Below are positions 1-9,093 of a DNA stretch of 64,000 bases, one piece after another; positions within the stretch are counted from its first letter, which is position 1; every line of letters starts with the position of its first letter. The translations under genes were made by a program, and so were the position numbers. A model generated the notes under the pieces. It was not told the origin of the DNA. It was given only the letters and a program-made list of their open reading frames with translations, and made no database searches. Location: positions 248,001 through 312,000 of the forward strand of contig NZ_JAIETU010000005.1 in assembly GCF_019744875.1 (NCBI RefSeq), in the 5' to 3' direction. Source of the DNA: Hyphomicrobium sp. GTDB lineage: Bacteria; Pseudomonadota; Alphaproteobacteria; Rhizobiales; Hyphomicrobiaceae.

Positions 1-325
1 CGGCGATCTGCGCGCCGTACTCGGCGAAGGCGGCGAGCAGGATGAGCTGTTCCGGCTCCCCGAAGGCGCCCTCGTCTTTGAGGCGGGCGGCCCAGAGGTT
101 CATCTGGCGCAGCGCCTCCACCGTGGTCGCGAGCCAGGCGAGGCCGTGCGCCGTGTGCTGCGCTTCATCGACGCCGCCGACTGCCTTGATCCGCGCGCGC
201 GCGCCCGTCTTGGCGAGGCCGAGGATACGATCTGCGGCTTCGACCACCTCGGCCGTACGTGCGATGAGGCGTTCGGGCCCTGCCGCCAGAAGGTCGCTCT
301 CCGACTTCAGCTCAACAGCCGCCAT
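1..325 (-). CDS. mcd: (2S)-methylsuccinyl-CoA dehydrogenase, N-terminal part (cut by window edge)
   Basis: The reading frame starts at an ATG at 325 with AGGAG about 9 bases upstream and runs off the left edge. The 108 visible residues are helical and contain HTAHGLAWLATTVEALRQ and a segment like FGEPEQLILLAAFAEYGAQI. From memory this is the extra N-terminal domain that separates methylsuccinyl-CoA dehydrogenases of the ethylmalonyl-CoA pathway from ordinary acyl-CoA dehydrogenases. That enzyme oxidises methylsuccinyl-CoA to mesaconyl-CoA with FAD while glyoxylate is regenerated from acetyl-CoA. The pathway suits the serine-cycle gene at 42.5 kb. The catalytic dehydrogenase domain is outside the window, so the call rests on the N-terminus only. 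Confidence 0.68.
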   Translation of the reverse strand, partial: MAAVELKSESDLLAAGPERLIARTAEVVEAADRILGLAKTGARARIKAVGGVDEAQHTAHGLAWLATTVEALRQMNLWAARLKDEGAFGEPEQLILLAAFAEYGAQIA

Positions 326-687
326 GGATCAGTCTCCTCAGATGATTTTGCTCTTGGGTGCGGGTACGACCCCGAGGCCATTTCGGACCGGCAGGCTCGG
401 CGGGGGCGTCAATTCCGGCTGTCATGTGCAAATTTCCGAGCCCAGCCGTCAAGACATCTCGCGACGGCGCGACAGCGTTGCACGCTGCCAGAAGCGCCGG
501 GACACGTGCCGGAACGCCGCATGCGGAGGCCTGGAGCGTTAACGGTGCCCATGTGTTCGGCAAACCGGCGTTCGGCAAAACTGGGCATTTGATGGAGATG
601 CGTGTCCGGCAGGACATGGACCTCAATGCGCGCTATGGACTACGGTCACCCCCCGACGAGCCTAATCCACGATCAGATCGCCCACGA

Positions 688-1539
688 ATGAAGCGCTACA
701 AACAGTTCCTGGCCGCCCTCTACCGCCTCTACGAGCACTCGGGCTTCGCGATGGCGGGTGCGGTTGCGTTCTCTTTCGTGGTCTCACTCTTCCCGTTCTG
801 CATTTTCCTCGGTGGACTTGCGGGTCTGTTCGGCGGCCGGGAGCTGGCGGCGGAGGCCGTTTCGCAGCTCTTCCGGAACCTGCCGCCCGATGTCGCCAAG
901 GCGCTGGCCCCGCAGGTTGACGCCATCATGGGCCAGACCCGCATCGATCTTTTGACCTTCGGTGGCTTCCTGGCTCTCTTCTTTGCCACCAGCGCGGTCG
1001 AGACGCTGCGCGCGGCCTTGAACGGCGCCTACCGCGTCTCGGAGACACGGCCTTATCCCGTGTGCCTCGCGCTCAGCATGTTGCTGGTCTTGATCAGCGG
1101 CGCCTCGATGCTGGTGCTGACCTGGGCGGTCGTCGTCGGCCCCGCGCTCGCCGCGCAGTTCGAGCCCTCGTGGGTGGAGCCATCGCTGATCAGGTCATTC
1201 CTCGATTCGACGTGGCTCGCCCCGGCGGTGCGCTACACGCTCGGCGCGGCCGTCATCGGCACCCAGCTCCTCGCCTTCCACCTGTGGCTCGCGGCCGGAG
1301 AGCGCCGCCTGGCGGACGTATGGCCAGGTGTTGCGTTCTCGGTCGTGCTCTGGCTCGCGATCGCAGGCTTCTATTCGTACTATCTTTCGATCAGCAACTA
1401 TGCGCGGTTCTACGCCGGCCTGTCGCAGCTCATGATCGCGATGATCTTCTTCCAGGTGACGGCGGTCATCATCCTGCTTGGCGCAGAGGTGAACCGCGGC
1501 ATCATGGAAATCAAGAAGCTCACCAACGGCAAACACTGA
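688..1539 (+). CDS. YihY/BrkB family inner-membrane protein
   Basis: This is a 283-residue protein with about six hydrophobic segments. The N-terminus (MKRYKQFLAALYRLYEHSG) and the following FAMAGAVAFSFVVSLFPF are the usual start of the YihY/BrkB (UPF0761) family, and the LIAMIFFQVTAVIILLGAEVN segment near the C-terminus is also typical. The molecular role of the family is not settled; older names such as ribonuclease BN are wrong. The frame is open upstream as far as 358, with ATGs at 592 and 616. I chose 688 because family members begin there, but no strong ribosome binding site decides it. The gene is divergent from mcd, and the roughly 360 bases between them show no other gene. Confidence 0.85.
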   Translation: MKRYKQFLAALYRLYEHSGFAMAGAVAFSFVVSLFPFCIFLGGLAGLFGGRELAAEAVSQLFRNLPPDVAKALAPQVDAIMGQTRIDLLTFGGFLALFFATSAVETLRAALNGAYRVSETRPYPVCLALSMLLVLISGASMLVLTWAVVVGPALAAQFEPSWVEPSLIRSFLDSTWLAPAVRYTLGAAVIGTQLLAFHLWLAAGERRLADVWPGVAFSVVLWLAIAGFYSYYLSISNYARFYAGLSQLMIAMIFFQVTAVIILLGAEVNRGIMEIKKLTNGKH

Positions 1540-1616
1540 TCAAGCCAGCGCGCGAACGCGCGAAGTCAACGCCGTGCGCGAACGCGCGAAAACAACCGAA
1601 ATGCAGACACGCGAAA

Positions 1617-1644
1617 ACGCGGGTCCGGTGGTCCGGACCCGCGT
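1617..1644 (-). terminator. Rho-independent terminator of speD
   Basis: A perfect 12-bp stem (ACGCGGGTCCGG) closes a 4-base loop. Read on the minus strand it is followed by TTTCGCG, extending a short T tract. It lies 47 bases past the speD stop. The plus strand after the stem has no T tract, so it mainly serves speD, although BrkB transcription converges on it. Confidence 0.7.
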
Positions 1645-1690
1645 CTCTGTCTCTGTCTGACAGGTTGTCGGGCTTGAAGCGTTGCCGCCG

Positions 1691-2269
1691 TCAGGCGGCC
1701 TTCGCCTTCCGTGCAGCGCGGGGCTTAGCGACGGAAGCGCCCTTCGGCGCCTTGCCTGCCTTCGCGCCGGCTTTGCAGGTTGCCGCCTTGCCTGGAGCCT
1801 CGCCACGGGTATGCGTCTTGACGATCACCCGGGCAGCTCCAAACGCCTCCGTGAGCACGGAGACGGCGCGCTGCGGATCGGCGTCGCCGCTCATGAACAC
1901 GTCAAGCGCGGCATAGCCCTGGTCCGGCCAACTGTGGATCGAGATATGGCTCTCCGCAAGCACGGCGACGCCAGTGACGCCGCCCGTGCGCTCAAGCGCA
2001 TGGACATGGAGGTGCAGCAGCGTTGCGCCGGCTGCGTCCACGCATTTTCTGAGAGTCCGTTCCACATGCCCGGTGTCGTCAAGATTGTGGGCACCGTAGA
2101 GATCGACAAGGAGATGGCGGCCAGAATGACGGCCGCTAATGCGGTCGTTGGCAGCGTCCTCAAGTGCCGCGTGCGCACCCTGCGCAGACGCGGAAAGATC
2201 TTCCTTTTGGGCGGGGCTTGAACGAGTCAAGTCCATCCCCAATTGGAAGAGGGTGTCATTAAAGGCCAT
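1691..2269 (-). CDS. speD: S-adenosylmethionine decarboxylase proenzyme
   Basis: The 192-residue proenzyme makes decarboxylated SAM, the aminopropyl donor for spermidine. The core runs from about residue 50 (RHLLVDLYGA) to 135. The self-cleavage site is visible in AESHISIHSWP: cleavage between Glu106 and Ser107 would give the pyruvoyl group on Ser107. The N-terminus (FQLGMDLTRSS) is a form common in Hyphomicrobiales. Beyond the catalytic core there is an Ala/Lys-rich tail of about 50 residues that looks disordered and is unusual in length. By-product methylthioadenosine could feed the mtnA cluster at 9.4 kb. A terminator follows at 1617-1644. Confidence 0.93.
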   Translation of the reverse strand: MAFNDTLFQLGMDLTRSSPAQKEDLSASAQGAHAALEDAANDRISGRHSGRHLLVDLYGAHNLDDTGHVERTLRKCVDAAGATLLHLHVHALERTGGVTGVAVLAESHISIHSWPDQGYAALDVFMSGDADPQRAVSVLTEAFGAARVIVKTHTRGEAPGKAATCKAGAKAGKAPKGASVAKPRAARKAKAA

Positions 2270-2536
2270 ATGACCCTCCCCAACCAGCAGACAGATTTAA
2301 CCCGAACGCTCCTTACCTGGGGGTGTGGGGATGGAAGTCCTTGACCTTAAGGGCAGGTGGACGAACGGAGACGAGTGATATGATGCAAGTGACCCCCCAT
2401 CGCAAGTAGAAATTTGCCCCTGCGGGATCAAAATTCCGCGCGCGGTCGTCGCACCCTTCTTAACGAATCCTCGCGCCGTTTCTGACGGCAAAATCGGAAG
2501 GCGCTGCGTGAGCTACGAAAACAAATCACGCGGTCG

Positions 2537-5032
2537 TCACTGAGGGTTCAAAAACTGCTCGAGCAGCTTCTTGCCCTGCGCCTTCTTGGCTTTGCGCTCT
2601 TCCTTCGTTCCGCCGATCAGGCCGTCGACGATCTCGTTCGCGTTCTTGCCGTTGAGGTTGCCGCCGATCTGCTTGATCGTCTCCATCGCCTTGTTGGGAT
2701 CGCTAAGAACGCCTGAGAGGTCCGGCGTGAACTTGGGATTGTCCCATGCGCCGTGCACGCGGACCGGGATTTCGAGCCCCGACAGCGCTTCGGCGCCACC
2801 GCCCTGGCCCTGCAGGCTCGCGACCAGCTTGGGGCGCAGCATGTAGTCCACCTCGCGCGGCGGCAGCGAAACGCGCCCCGCCCCGCCGACCCGCAAGAGC
2901 GGGCTCACGAGCTTGAGATCCTTGTTCTCCGCGACGCCGGACGTGAGCGTCCATGTCGACGTCATCTCGCTGAAGTCGGTCTTGTCGGTGGGCGAGCCGG
3001 AGAGGCCGCCGAACTTGCCTTGGCTGACGCCGCGCAGCATCTCCGCGACGTTGATGCCCACGATCGCGCCATCGTGGAACGCCACGTCGATCTTGCCGTT
3101 GAGCGTGCCGACGATCTCCCGCTCGGTCGCGCCCTGGCCCGCCACGGCGAACGAAAGCCGCCCTTTGCCGGTCAGGCGGTCGAACTCGGCCGTGTCCTTG
3201 AGCAGCGGCAGCGCTTCGATGCCGTCGAGCGAAACGTTGGCCGTCATGTGGGCCGCCGTGCCACGCGTTCCGTCGAGCGTGATCGTGCCGCGGCCCGTGC
3301 CCTGGTAGAGACGCACATCGTTGAGCGTCGTCGTCATCACCCGGTTCTTCAGCGCCACCGTGACGTCGGACTGGTCGAGCCGCACTGTGCTGACGGTGAG
3401 CTTGCCGATCGAAAGACGCGCGTTGGCATCCAGGCTGCCGAGCGCGGCGAGCCGCAGCGGTTCGTCACCCCAGCCATCCCGCTTCGTGAAGCCTTTGACG
3501 CGCGGCCCCGGCGCGGCCGGCATTTCGCTGTCCTGCAGAAGATCGTCGATCGAGGTCGCTTTGGTCTTGGCCGGAGCGGGACCAGCGGCCTGACCGCCAC
3601 CCACGTCGGCGGCCGGCGCGCGCGGCGGCGGCGAGTCGCTCGCCCCGTTGGACGAATAGAGATTGAGGTCGAGTTCCGTCAGCTTGAGCGTGGCCGTCAC
3701 GTTCGGACGCGCCCCGCGCGTATCGAGCTTGATGTCGCCCCGCGCCGTGGTCCGGTCGAGTTCGATTTCGGCTGTCGAGAAAGAGAGCTGACCGGGCGTT
3801 CCGCGCAGCAGGCCCTTGGCCTTGAGCGCGCCGAAACCCTGCGACGGCGGCAGATCGCCGCCGAACCATGCCGCCAGCGCCCGCGCCGACGCCGACTTGG
3901 CCGACAGGATGCCTTCGGCGCTGAGATCGCCCTTGAGCTTCGTCGAGCCTTCGAACGTCGCGTCGAGCGCGTCCGCGCCGAGCACCATCTTGAGCTTGGC
4001 GGGCCGGTCGTCGGCGATGTCGGCGGGCGAAGTCAGCGCGCCGTCGAAGCGCACCGTCTTGCCCTTCCAGTCGAGGTGACCGGCGGCCGTCAGCGGCTCC
4101 GACATGGCGGCAAGCGCCATCTTGATATTGATGGCTGAAAACTCGGAGGCGCCGCCGGTGCGCTGGTCGCGCCAGTGGAGCGTGCCGTTGTCGATCCGGA
4201 CGTCCTCGAGCTTGAGGTCGGAAACGCGCAGCATCGAACGCTCGCGCGCCCGCTCGGCGGGAAGTGTGCTCTGCGGCACATCCGAGATCTGAGTGTCGGG
4301 CCGCGCGAGCCCGCCCGCTTGCGCCAACCGCACGCGCGCGCCTCGAGTGTCCGCCTCGGCGAAATCCCAGGAGCGGTTTCCGTTGGCGTCGACCTCGAGC
4401 GTGAACACGGGCTCGCGCAGCACCAGCGAGCTGACGCGCACGTCCCGCTGCAACAGCGGCCAAAGCGCGACGCTGACGTCGAGCGCCTTCATCGTGACGA
4501 GCGGCGCCTGCCCCGCAAAGCCGGGTCCGGCCGAGAGCGAAACGTCGGCGAGCGAGATGCCGAGCGTCGGATAGATCGAGAACGAGGCCGGCCCGGCGAT
4601 CACGAGGTCGCGTCCGGTCTTTTCCTTCACGGCGAGCACGACCCGGTCGCGCACGAAGTTGGCCGGCAGCGCCACTACGGCGAATGCAACCGCGCCCGCC
4701 GCCATCGCGATCAGGCCGAGCACGCTGTAGAAAATTGCAGACCCGAAGCCGGAGCGCTCGCGCGGCCGGGCCGCGCGGCTGTTTTGCGCGTAGTAGGGGT
4801 CGGGAGCGCCCGATCGTCCTCCGGTCTGGAGCGGTGCCATGCGCTGCTGAGGGTGCGCGGCGGGCGCATAAGGATCCTGCGGATAGCCCGTCCGTCCGCC
4901 GTCCCGCGGCGGATAGGTCTGATCGAAGTACGGATCGCCGCCACGCTGCTGGGGCGGCCGTGCCCGCTCGTCGGATGGACGATAGGGATCGAGCCGGGGC
5001 GGCCTTCCCTGCGGCGGCGGTTTGTTCGTCAT
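2537..5032 (-). CDS. AsmA family protein
   Basis: This is an 831-residue protein of the AsmA/TamB-like group, which spans the periplasm and is linked to lipid transport and outer-membrane homeostasis. The first 105 residues are a Pro/Arg/Tyr/Gln-rich, probably disordered cytoplasmic tail. One transmembrane segment follows (FYSVLGLIAMAAGAVAFAV), then VLAVKEKTGRDLVIAGP, the typical AsmA start after the membrane anchor. The C-terminal region (DGAIVGINVAEMLRG, then VDYMLRPKLVASL) matches the AsmA C-terminal domain. An ATG at 5098 is also in frame; 5032 was chosen because MTNKPPPQ gives a natural start and the extra 22 residues are non-descript. Confidence 0.85.
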   Translation of the reverse strand: MTNKPPPQGRPPRLDPYRPSDERARPPQQRGGDPYFDQTYPPRDGGRTGYPQDPYAPAAHPQQRMAPLQTGGRSGAPDPYYAQNSRAARPRERSGFGSAIFYSVLGLIAMAAGAVAFAVVALPANFVRDRVVLAVKEKTGRDLVIAGPASFSIYPTLGISLADVSLSAGPGFAGQAPLVTMKALDVSVALWPLLQRDVRVSSLVLREPVFTLEVDANGNRSWDFAEADTRGARVRLAQAGGLARPDTQISDVPQSTLPAERARERSMLRVSDLKLEDVRIDNGTLHWRDQRTGGASEFSAINIKMALAAMSEPLTAAGHLDWKGKTVRFDGALTSPADIADDRPAKLKMVLGADALDATFEGSTKLKGDLSAEGILSAKSASARALAAWFGGDLPPSQGFGALKAKGLLRGTPGQLSFSTAEIELDRTTARGDIKLDTRGARPNVTATLKLTELDLNLYSSNGASDSPPPRAPAADVGGGQAAGPAPAKTKATSIDDLLQDSEMPAAPGPRVKGFTKRDGWGDEPLRLAALGSLDANARLSIGKLTVSTVRLDQSDVTVALKNRVMTTTLNDVRLYQGTGRGTITLDGTRGTAAHMTANVSLDGIEALPLLKDTAEFDRLTGKGRLSFAVAGQGATEREIVGTLNGKIDVAFHDGAIVGINVAEMLRGVSQGKFGGLSGSPTDKTDFSEMTSTWTLTSGVAENKDLKLVSPLLRVGGAGRVSLPPREVDYMLRPKLVASLQGQGGGAEALSGLEIPVRVHGAWDNPKFTPDLSGVLSDPNKAMETIKQIGGNLNGKNANEIVDGLIGGTKEERKAKKAQGKKLLEQFLNPQ

Positions 5033-5365
5033 TGGATCCCAACCTCGGGCGGGCTTTAGGGGCGCATGCGCAGTCCCCGAATCTGCCCGCCGGCTCAACC
5101 TTCCAGCACATACGAAGCAATTGTGTCAGCGCGCGGCCCGCCTCGTCTCCGCGGCAAGGCGATTTATCCACCGGCAACCCCGGGGCTCGGCGACCGGGCT
5201 CGCAACAGATATGCAACTCAAGCGCGTAGGCGCGGGGCGTAAGCGGGTCTGCAGCATAAAATCAATTCTACACACAACTTAAGCCATTTCTCAGACAGAT
5301 TTTCCCCGCATTCGCGTCATCTCCGCACCTTCGTCCCGACAACCGAATCACCTAATTTGCAACCT

Positions 5366-6118
5366 ATGAGTGTATTGCGCGGTTTTGTACGTCCCGCAGG
5401 CTCGGTGGCTTTGGCGCTGACCCTGGCGGCTTACCTTCAGGCTCCCTCCAACGTGGCGGCCCGTCCGGCCCCCCCAGAGTTTCTTGGAGCTAGCTCTCTT
5501 GGCGCGAGGGGCGCCCAAACCATCAGCGGCCGCGCGACGGTCGTCGATGGCGACACGCTGGAGATTTCCGGCGAGCGCATCCGCCTCGAAGGCATCGATG
5601 CCCCTGAAGCGAGCCAGACGTGCGGACGCCGATGGCTCGGCACGTGGAGCTGCGGTTCGGCCGCGACAGCCGCCTTGCAGAAGATCGTCGGCACGCGCCG
5701 TGTCGATTGCCAGTCCGCCGGTCGCGATAAATATGGCCGCATGCTCGGCTGGTGCGCGATCGACGGCCGTGACGTCAACGCCGAGATGGTGACGACCGGC
5801 AACGCCTGGGCGTTCGTCAAATATTCGCGCCGCTATGAGGCGATCGAGGCCGAGGCGCGCAAAGCCAAGGTCGGCATCTGGCAGGGCGACGCGCAACCCG
5901 CCTGGCTCTACCGCGAACAGCGCTGGCAGGTGGCTGAGACCGCCGCGCCGGAAGGGTGCGCGATCAAGGGCAACATCACTTCCAACGGCCGCATCTATCA
6001 CACGCCCTGGAGCGCCTGGTACGGCAAGGTGAAGGTTGAGCCGGCCAAGGGGGAGCGTTGGTTCTGCTCCGAAAAGGAAGCGGCGGAGGCCGGTTTCCGG
6101 CCCGTCGCGGGCCACTGA
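5366..6118 (+). CDS. Secreted thermonuclease (SNase-like) family protein
   Basis: This 250-residue protein has a signal peptide (hydrophobic stretch SVALALTLAAYLQA) and a staphylococcal-nuclease OB fold. Motifs are VVDGDTLEI, RIRLEGIDAPE with the catalytic Arg, DKYGRMLGWC and AFVKYSRRYEAIEAEAR. A C-terminal part (IKGNITSNGRIYHTPWSAWY ... WFCSEKEAAEAGFR) is a small domain often found at the end of exported nuclease homologues. A TTG at 5357 could also serve as start. It probably cleaves nucleic acids in the periplasm or outside the cell. It is divergent from the AsmA gene; the 330 bases between show no gene. Confidence 0.85.
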   Translation: MSVLRGFVRPAGSVALALTLAAYLQAPSNVAARPAPPEFLGASSLGARGAQTISGRATVVDGDTLEISGERIRLEGIDAPEASQTCGRRWLGTWSCGSAATAALQKIVGTRRVDCQSAGRDKYGRMLGWCAIDGRDVNAEMVTTGNAWAFVKYSRRYEAIEAEARKAKVGIWQGDAQPAWLYREQRWQVAETAAPEGCAIKGNITSNGRIYHTPWSAWYGKVKVEPAKGERWFCSEKEAAEAGFRPVAGH

Positions 6119-6344
6119 AGGCGTCCTGCGCGGCGCCACTGAGATTGCCACTTGAGACTGGATCAGCCGGGAGGAGGCGTGCGCGTCTCCGGTTGACTTC
6201 CCGCGGGCCGAGGGAGAAAGTCCCCTCAGTATACGCACACAGAGTCGTGCCGGCGCCTCGCCGGCCGATTGTGTGTGCTGCGCCCGAAGCGCCGATCTGA
6301 GGCGGGCTCTCGGGATACGGGTTTCGAGCAGGGAAAAACACGCA

Positions 6345-7166
6345 ATGGTCCGCTCTCCGCGCCGCTTGGCAACGCACCTCGCATTCGCCGCCATCGCCGC
6401 CACGGCACTCCTGACCGGCGCGGCGCAGGCGAGCGACACGTGGCCGGGCATCCATGCCGAGGCCTTCGGCGGACGCCCGATGAAGAGCGGCGCCGGTGTC
6501 ATCGCGTTGAGCGCTCCCTATCGCCCCGACGACGTGCGCAGCGTGCCCTTCGAAGCCGACGTGACGCTCGGCAAAGGCCACACCATCAAGACCGTCTACT
6601 TCGTCGTCGACATGAACCCGTCGCCCGTGGCCGCCACGTTTCAGATGGGTGGCAAGCGCAGCCGCGCCCATCTCGGTATTAACTTCCGTCTCGACCAGCA
6701 GTCGGATGTGCGCGTCGTGGTCGAAGCCGACGACGGCACGCTCTACATGTCGGAGCAGCTCGTGAAGTTCGCCGGCGGCCAGGCCTCGTGCTCGGCGCCG
6801 CCCGTTGGAGACCCGGCTGAGATCGCAGCCAACATGGGCAAGATGGATTTCGCGGGCGTCGGCGCCAAGCCGAACGGCACCCACCAGACGGCGCGCGCGC
6901 GCGTGGCGCTCAACCATCCGAACCACACCGGCATGGTGCTCGATCCCATCTCGCTGCTCTACATTCCGCTGCTGATGGTCGACCACATCGAAGCCCGCCA
7001 GGGCGACGAGCTCGTCTTCGAGATGACAGGCTCGATCACGGTCGCGCAGAACCCGTCCGTCTCGTTCGACTACGTGACGAACGGTGCGTCCGAAATGACA
7101 ATCACGGCCCGCGATACGAGCCAGGGCTCGTGGACGCGCTCCTTCCCGATCGGCCCGAGCGGCTGA
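6345..7166 (+). CDS. SoxYZ-like fused carrier, quinoprotein dehydrogenase-associated type
   Basis: This is a 273-residue exported protein with a signal peptide ending near AAQASD. The first half resembles SoxY (FEADVTLGKGHTIKTVYFVVDMNPSP), and the second half resembles SoxZ (RVALNHPNHTGM ... IPLLMVDHIEARQGDELVFEM). Stand-alone SoxY ends in GGCGG, whose Cys carries thiosulfate sulfur. Here the junction reads FAGGQASCSAPPVGD, with one Cys and no GGCGG. Fused SoxYZ-like proteins of this sort are known next to PQQ dehydrogenases in methylotrophs. No quinoprotein gene lies next to it in this window. The cargo is unknown. A GGGA ribosome site sits upstream of the chosen ATG. Confidence 0.75.
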   Translation: MVRSPRRLATHLAFAAIAATALLTGAAQASDTWPGIHAEAFGGRPMKSGAGVIALSAPYRPDDVRSVPFEADVTLGKGHTIKTVYFVVDMNPSPVAATFQMGGKRSRAHLGINFRLDQQSDVRVVVEADDGTLYMSEQLVKFAGGQASCSAPPVGDPAEIAANMGKMDFAGVGAKPNGTHQTARARVALNHPNHTGMVLDPISLLYIPLLMVDHIEARQGDELVFEMTGSITVAQNPSVSFDYVTNGASEMTITARDTSQGSWTRSFPIGPSG

Positions 7167-7363
7167 TCCTAAGCGCGCGCTGACTGCCGGATTGCCTGCC
7201 ACGCCGGCTCGCTTGCGAAAGAGAGTAGCCGGTTAAAGCGCATCTCGCAGTGCGCTGCCTGTCCATGCGCCGCCCACTCCCGCGCGTGTGCAGCGTGGAA
7301 CCAAACCCCGTTCACATCGTTGTTTGCCCATCGAGGACGCACGAACGATCTGGAGTTGGTTCA

Positions 7364-7537
7364 ATGGGCAATTTGCTGCACTGGGCCGTGGTTTTCCTAG
7401 TCGTCGCGCTGATCGCGGCCTTTCTCGGCTTCGGTGGCGTTGCTGGTACGGCTATGGAGGGCGCGCGCCTTCTCTTCTGGGTAGCCATCGTGTTTTTGGT
7501 TATCTCACTCGTGCTCGGATTTATTCGCCGAGCGTAA
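7364..7537 (+). CDS. DUF1328 small membrane protein
   Basis: This is a 57-residue protein with two hydrophobic segments (LLHWAVVFLVVALIAAFLGF and LLFWVAIVFLVISLVLGFI) and a short RRA tail, the standard form of the YtjA/DUF1328 family. A GGAG motif stands about 8 bases before the ATG. The role is unknown; such genes are often induced under stress and lie beside CsbD genes, as here (7696). Confidence 0.85.
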   Translation: MGNLLHWAVVFLVVALIAAFLGFGGVAGTAMEGARLLFWVAIVFLVISLVLGFIRRA

Positions 7538-7695
7538 ATGGAACTGCGTTGCGAGCCCGAGCCATTGGCCGGGTCCGCAACCGCCCCAAGCTTCAGGATC
7601 ATGACCGAGCACGACGCACGGGCGAGCGCCCGTACGGAGGCGGAGCATGGCCTGCTGCACCACCCTGCACGTCCTGAAACAAAGAGGAGTTTCGC

Positions 7696-7893
7696 ATGAA
7701 CTGGGATCGTATCGAAGGCAACTGGAAGCAGTTCTCCGGCAAGGTCAAGGAGAAGTGGGGCAAGCTCACCGATGACGACCTCGATGTCGTGAACGGCAAG
7801 CGTGAGCAGCTCGAAGGCAAGATCCAGGAGCGCTACGGCTACGGCAAAGACCAGGTGAAGAAGGAACTCGACGACTGGTCGAAGACGCTCTAA
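7696..7893 (+). CDS. CsbD family stress-response protein
   Basis: This 65-residue soluble protein has the whole CsbD/YjbJ signature: MNWDRIEGNWKQFSGKVKEKWG, then KLTDDDLDVVNGKREQLEGK and QERYGYGKDQ. The family is highly charged, helical and stress induced, with unknown biochemistry. A strong AGAGGAG ribosome site lies 8 bases before the ATG. It sits 158 bases after the DUF1328 gene and is followed by a clear terminator. Confidence 0.92.
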   Translation: MNWDRIEGNWKQFSGKVKEKWGKLTDDDLDVVNGKREQLEGKIQERYGYGKDQVKKELDDWSKTL

Positions 7894-7913
7894 GCGCGCG
7901 ACCGTCACGAAAC

Positions 7914-7952
7914 AGCCCGCCGGTGAGCGATCACCGGCGGGCTTGTTTGTTT
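7914..7952 (+). terminator. Rho-independent terminator after csbD
   Basis: A perfect 13-bp stem (AGCCCGCCGGTGA) with a GCGA loop is followed by TGTTTGTTT. It lies 21 bases after the CsbD stop codon. Confidence 0.85.
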
Positions 7953-8021
7953 GTGCACGCGGATGGAGCGGCCGCCGAACCCGTCGGCGCGACGCGCTCT
8001 AATCAGGTCTCCTGGACCCGA

Positions 8022-8432
8022 TCAACCCTGCGGAAACGTGATCAGGATCTTCATGCGCACGAGCTCCGGAAAATACGCCTCGAGCCCCTTGCCCATGAAA
8101 AAGAGAATGGCGCCGAGCAGAATGAGTGCGGGAATGGCGGCCAGAACGGCCTTCATGAAAAACATCGCCAGCCGCAGGAACGGCACGTCGAAACGATGCA
8201 CGACAGCCGGGATCGGCTCGTCGCCGTACATCGGCGCCTGCGGCCGTCCGCGCGACAGATACGCCGGAGGGTCGCCCATCGAGGCCGCCATCGCGCGCCC
8301 GTCGCGCTCCTGCTGCTCCCGCTCCTTGATCTCGCGCGCCTGTCTTGCCCGCTGGTCCCGTTCGCGCCGCAACGTGCGCGGCAGATCATCGAATTCGCTA
8401 TCGGCCGTAAGGGGAAAGTTTGCGTCCGCCAT
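8022..8432 (-). CDS. Hypothetical protein with one C-terminal membrane segment
   Basis: This is a 136-residue protein I do not recognise. Residues about 20-50 are a charged Arg/Glu helix (RRERDQRARQAREIKEREQ). The C-terminal third holds a hydrophobic segment (MKAVLAAIPALILLGAILFF) before a short tail. It is probably an inner-membrane protein with a cytoplasmic coiled part. The ATG at 8432 was chosen over 8489 because AGGTG stands in front of it. It is divergent from apt. Confidence 0.6.
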   Translation of the reverse strand: MADANFPLTADSEFDDLPRTLRRERDQRARQAREIKEREQQERDGRAMAASMGDPPAYLSRGRPQAPMYGDEPIPAVVHRFDVPFLRLAMFFMKAVLAAIPALILLGAILFFMGKGLEAYFPELVRMKILITFPQG

Positions 8433-8562
8433 CTCTACACCTGAACTGAAAAAGCGAGGCTTCGAAGCCTCGTCCTGCGCGCGATCCACCCCGGTGCGTG
8501 CCGTCTATCTTGCTAGCGACGTTATTGTTAAGTTGCGCCGCGATTTTGACGGAGAGGTGGCC

Positions 8563-9093
8563 GTGGCGGTGCTGAAGGATCTGATACGTACGATTCCCGA
8601 CTATCCCAAAAAGGGCATCCTGTTTCGAGATGTCACGACGCTGCTGGGCAATGCCGAGGGACTGAAGGAGGCCATCGCCCAGATGGCCGCACCCTACCTG
8701 GATCTCAAGGTGGACGCCGTCGCCGGCATCGAGGCGCGCGGTTTCATTCTGGGCGGCGCCATTGCCGACCGCCTGGGTTGCGGCTTCATCCCGATCCGCA
8801 AGAAGGGCAAATTGCCCTGGAAGACCATCGGCCAGGAATACACGCTCGAATACGGCGTCGATGTCATCGAGATCCACGAGGACGCCATCGCGCCGGGCCA
8901 GCGCGTGCTGATCGTCGACGACCTGATCGCGACGGGCGGCACGGCGGAGGCGGCGGTGAAGCTTCTGCGCCGCAGCCACGGCGAGATCGTCGGCGCCACG
9001 TTCATCATCGATCTTCCCGACCTCGGCGGCCTCAAGCTTCTGAAAAGTCACGGCATCGACTGTCACGCTTTGGTAGCGTTCGAGGGCCATTGA
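8563..9093 (+). CDS. apt: Adenine phosphoribosyltransferase
   Basis: This 176-residue cytoplasmic enzyme joins adenine and PRPP to give AMP. IRTIPDYPKKGILFRDVTTLL is the family N-terminus, GIEARGFILGGAIA follows, and VLIVDDLIATGGTA is the PRPP-binding loop. The likely start is GTG 8563, 6 bases after GGAGAG; GTG 8557 is also possible. The stop overlaps the next gene (TGATG), so the two are probably coupled in translation. Adenine salvage fits the methylthioadenosine-recycling genes downstream. Confidence 0.95.
   Translation: MAVLKDLIRTIPDYPKKGILFRDVTTLLGNAEGLKEAIAQMAAPYLDLKVDAVAGIEARGFILGGAIADRLGCGFIPIRKKGKLPWKTIGQEYTLEYGVDVIEIHEDAIAPGQRVLIVDDLIATGGTAEAAVKLLRRSHGEIVGATFIIDLPDLGGLKLLKSHGIDCHALVAFEGH

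Noticed and set aside
2297-2491. Small minus-strand gene between AsmA and speD
   Set aside because: No motif, no ribosome site, and the stretch is better explained as the speD promoter region.
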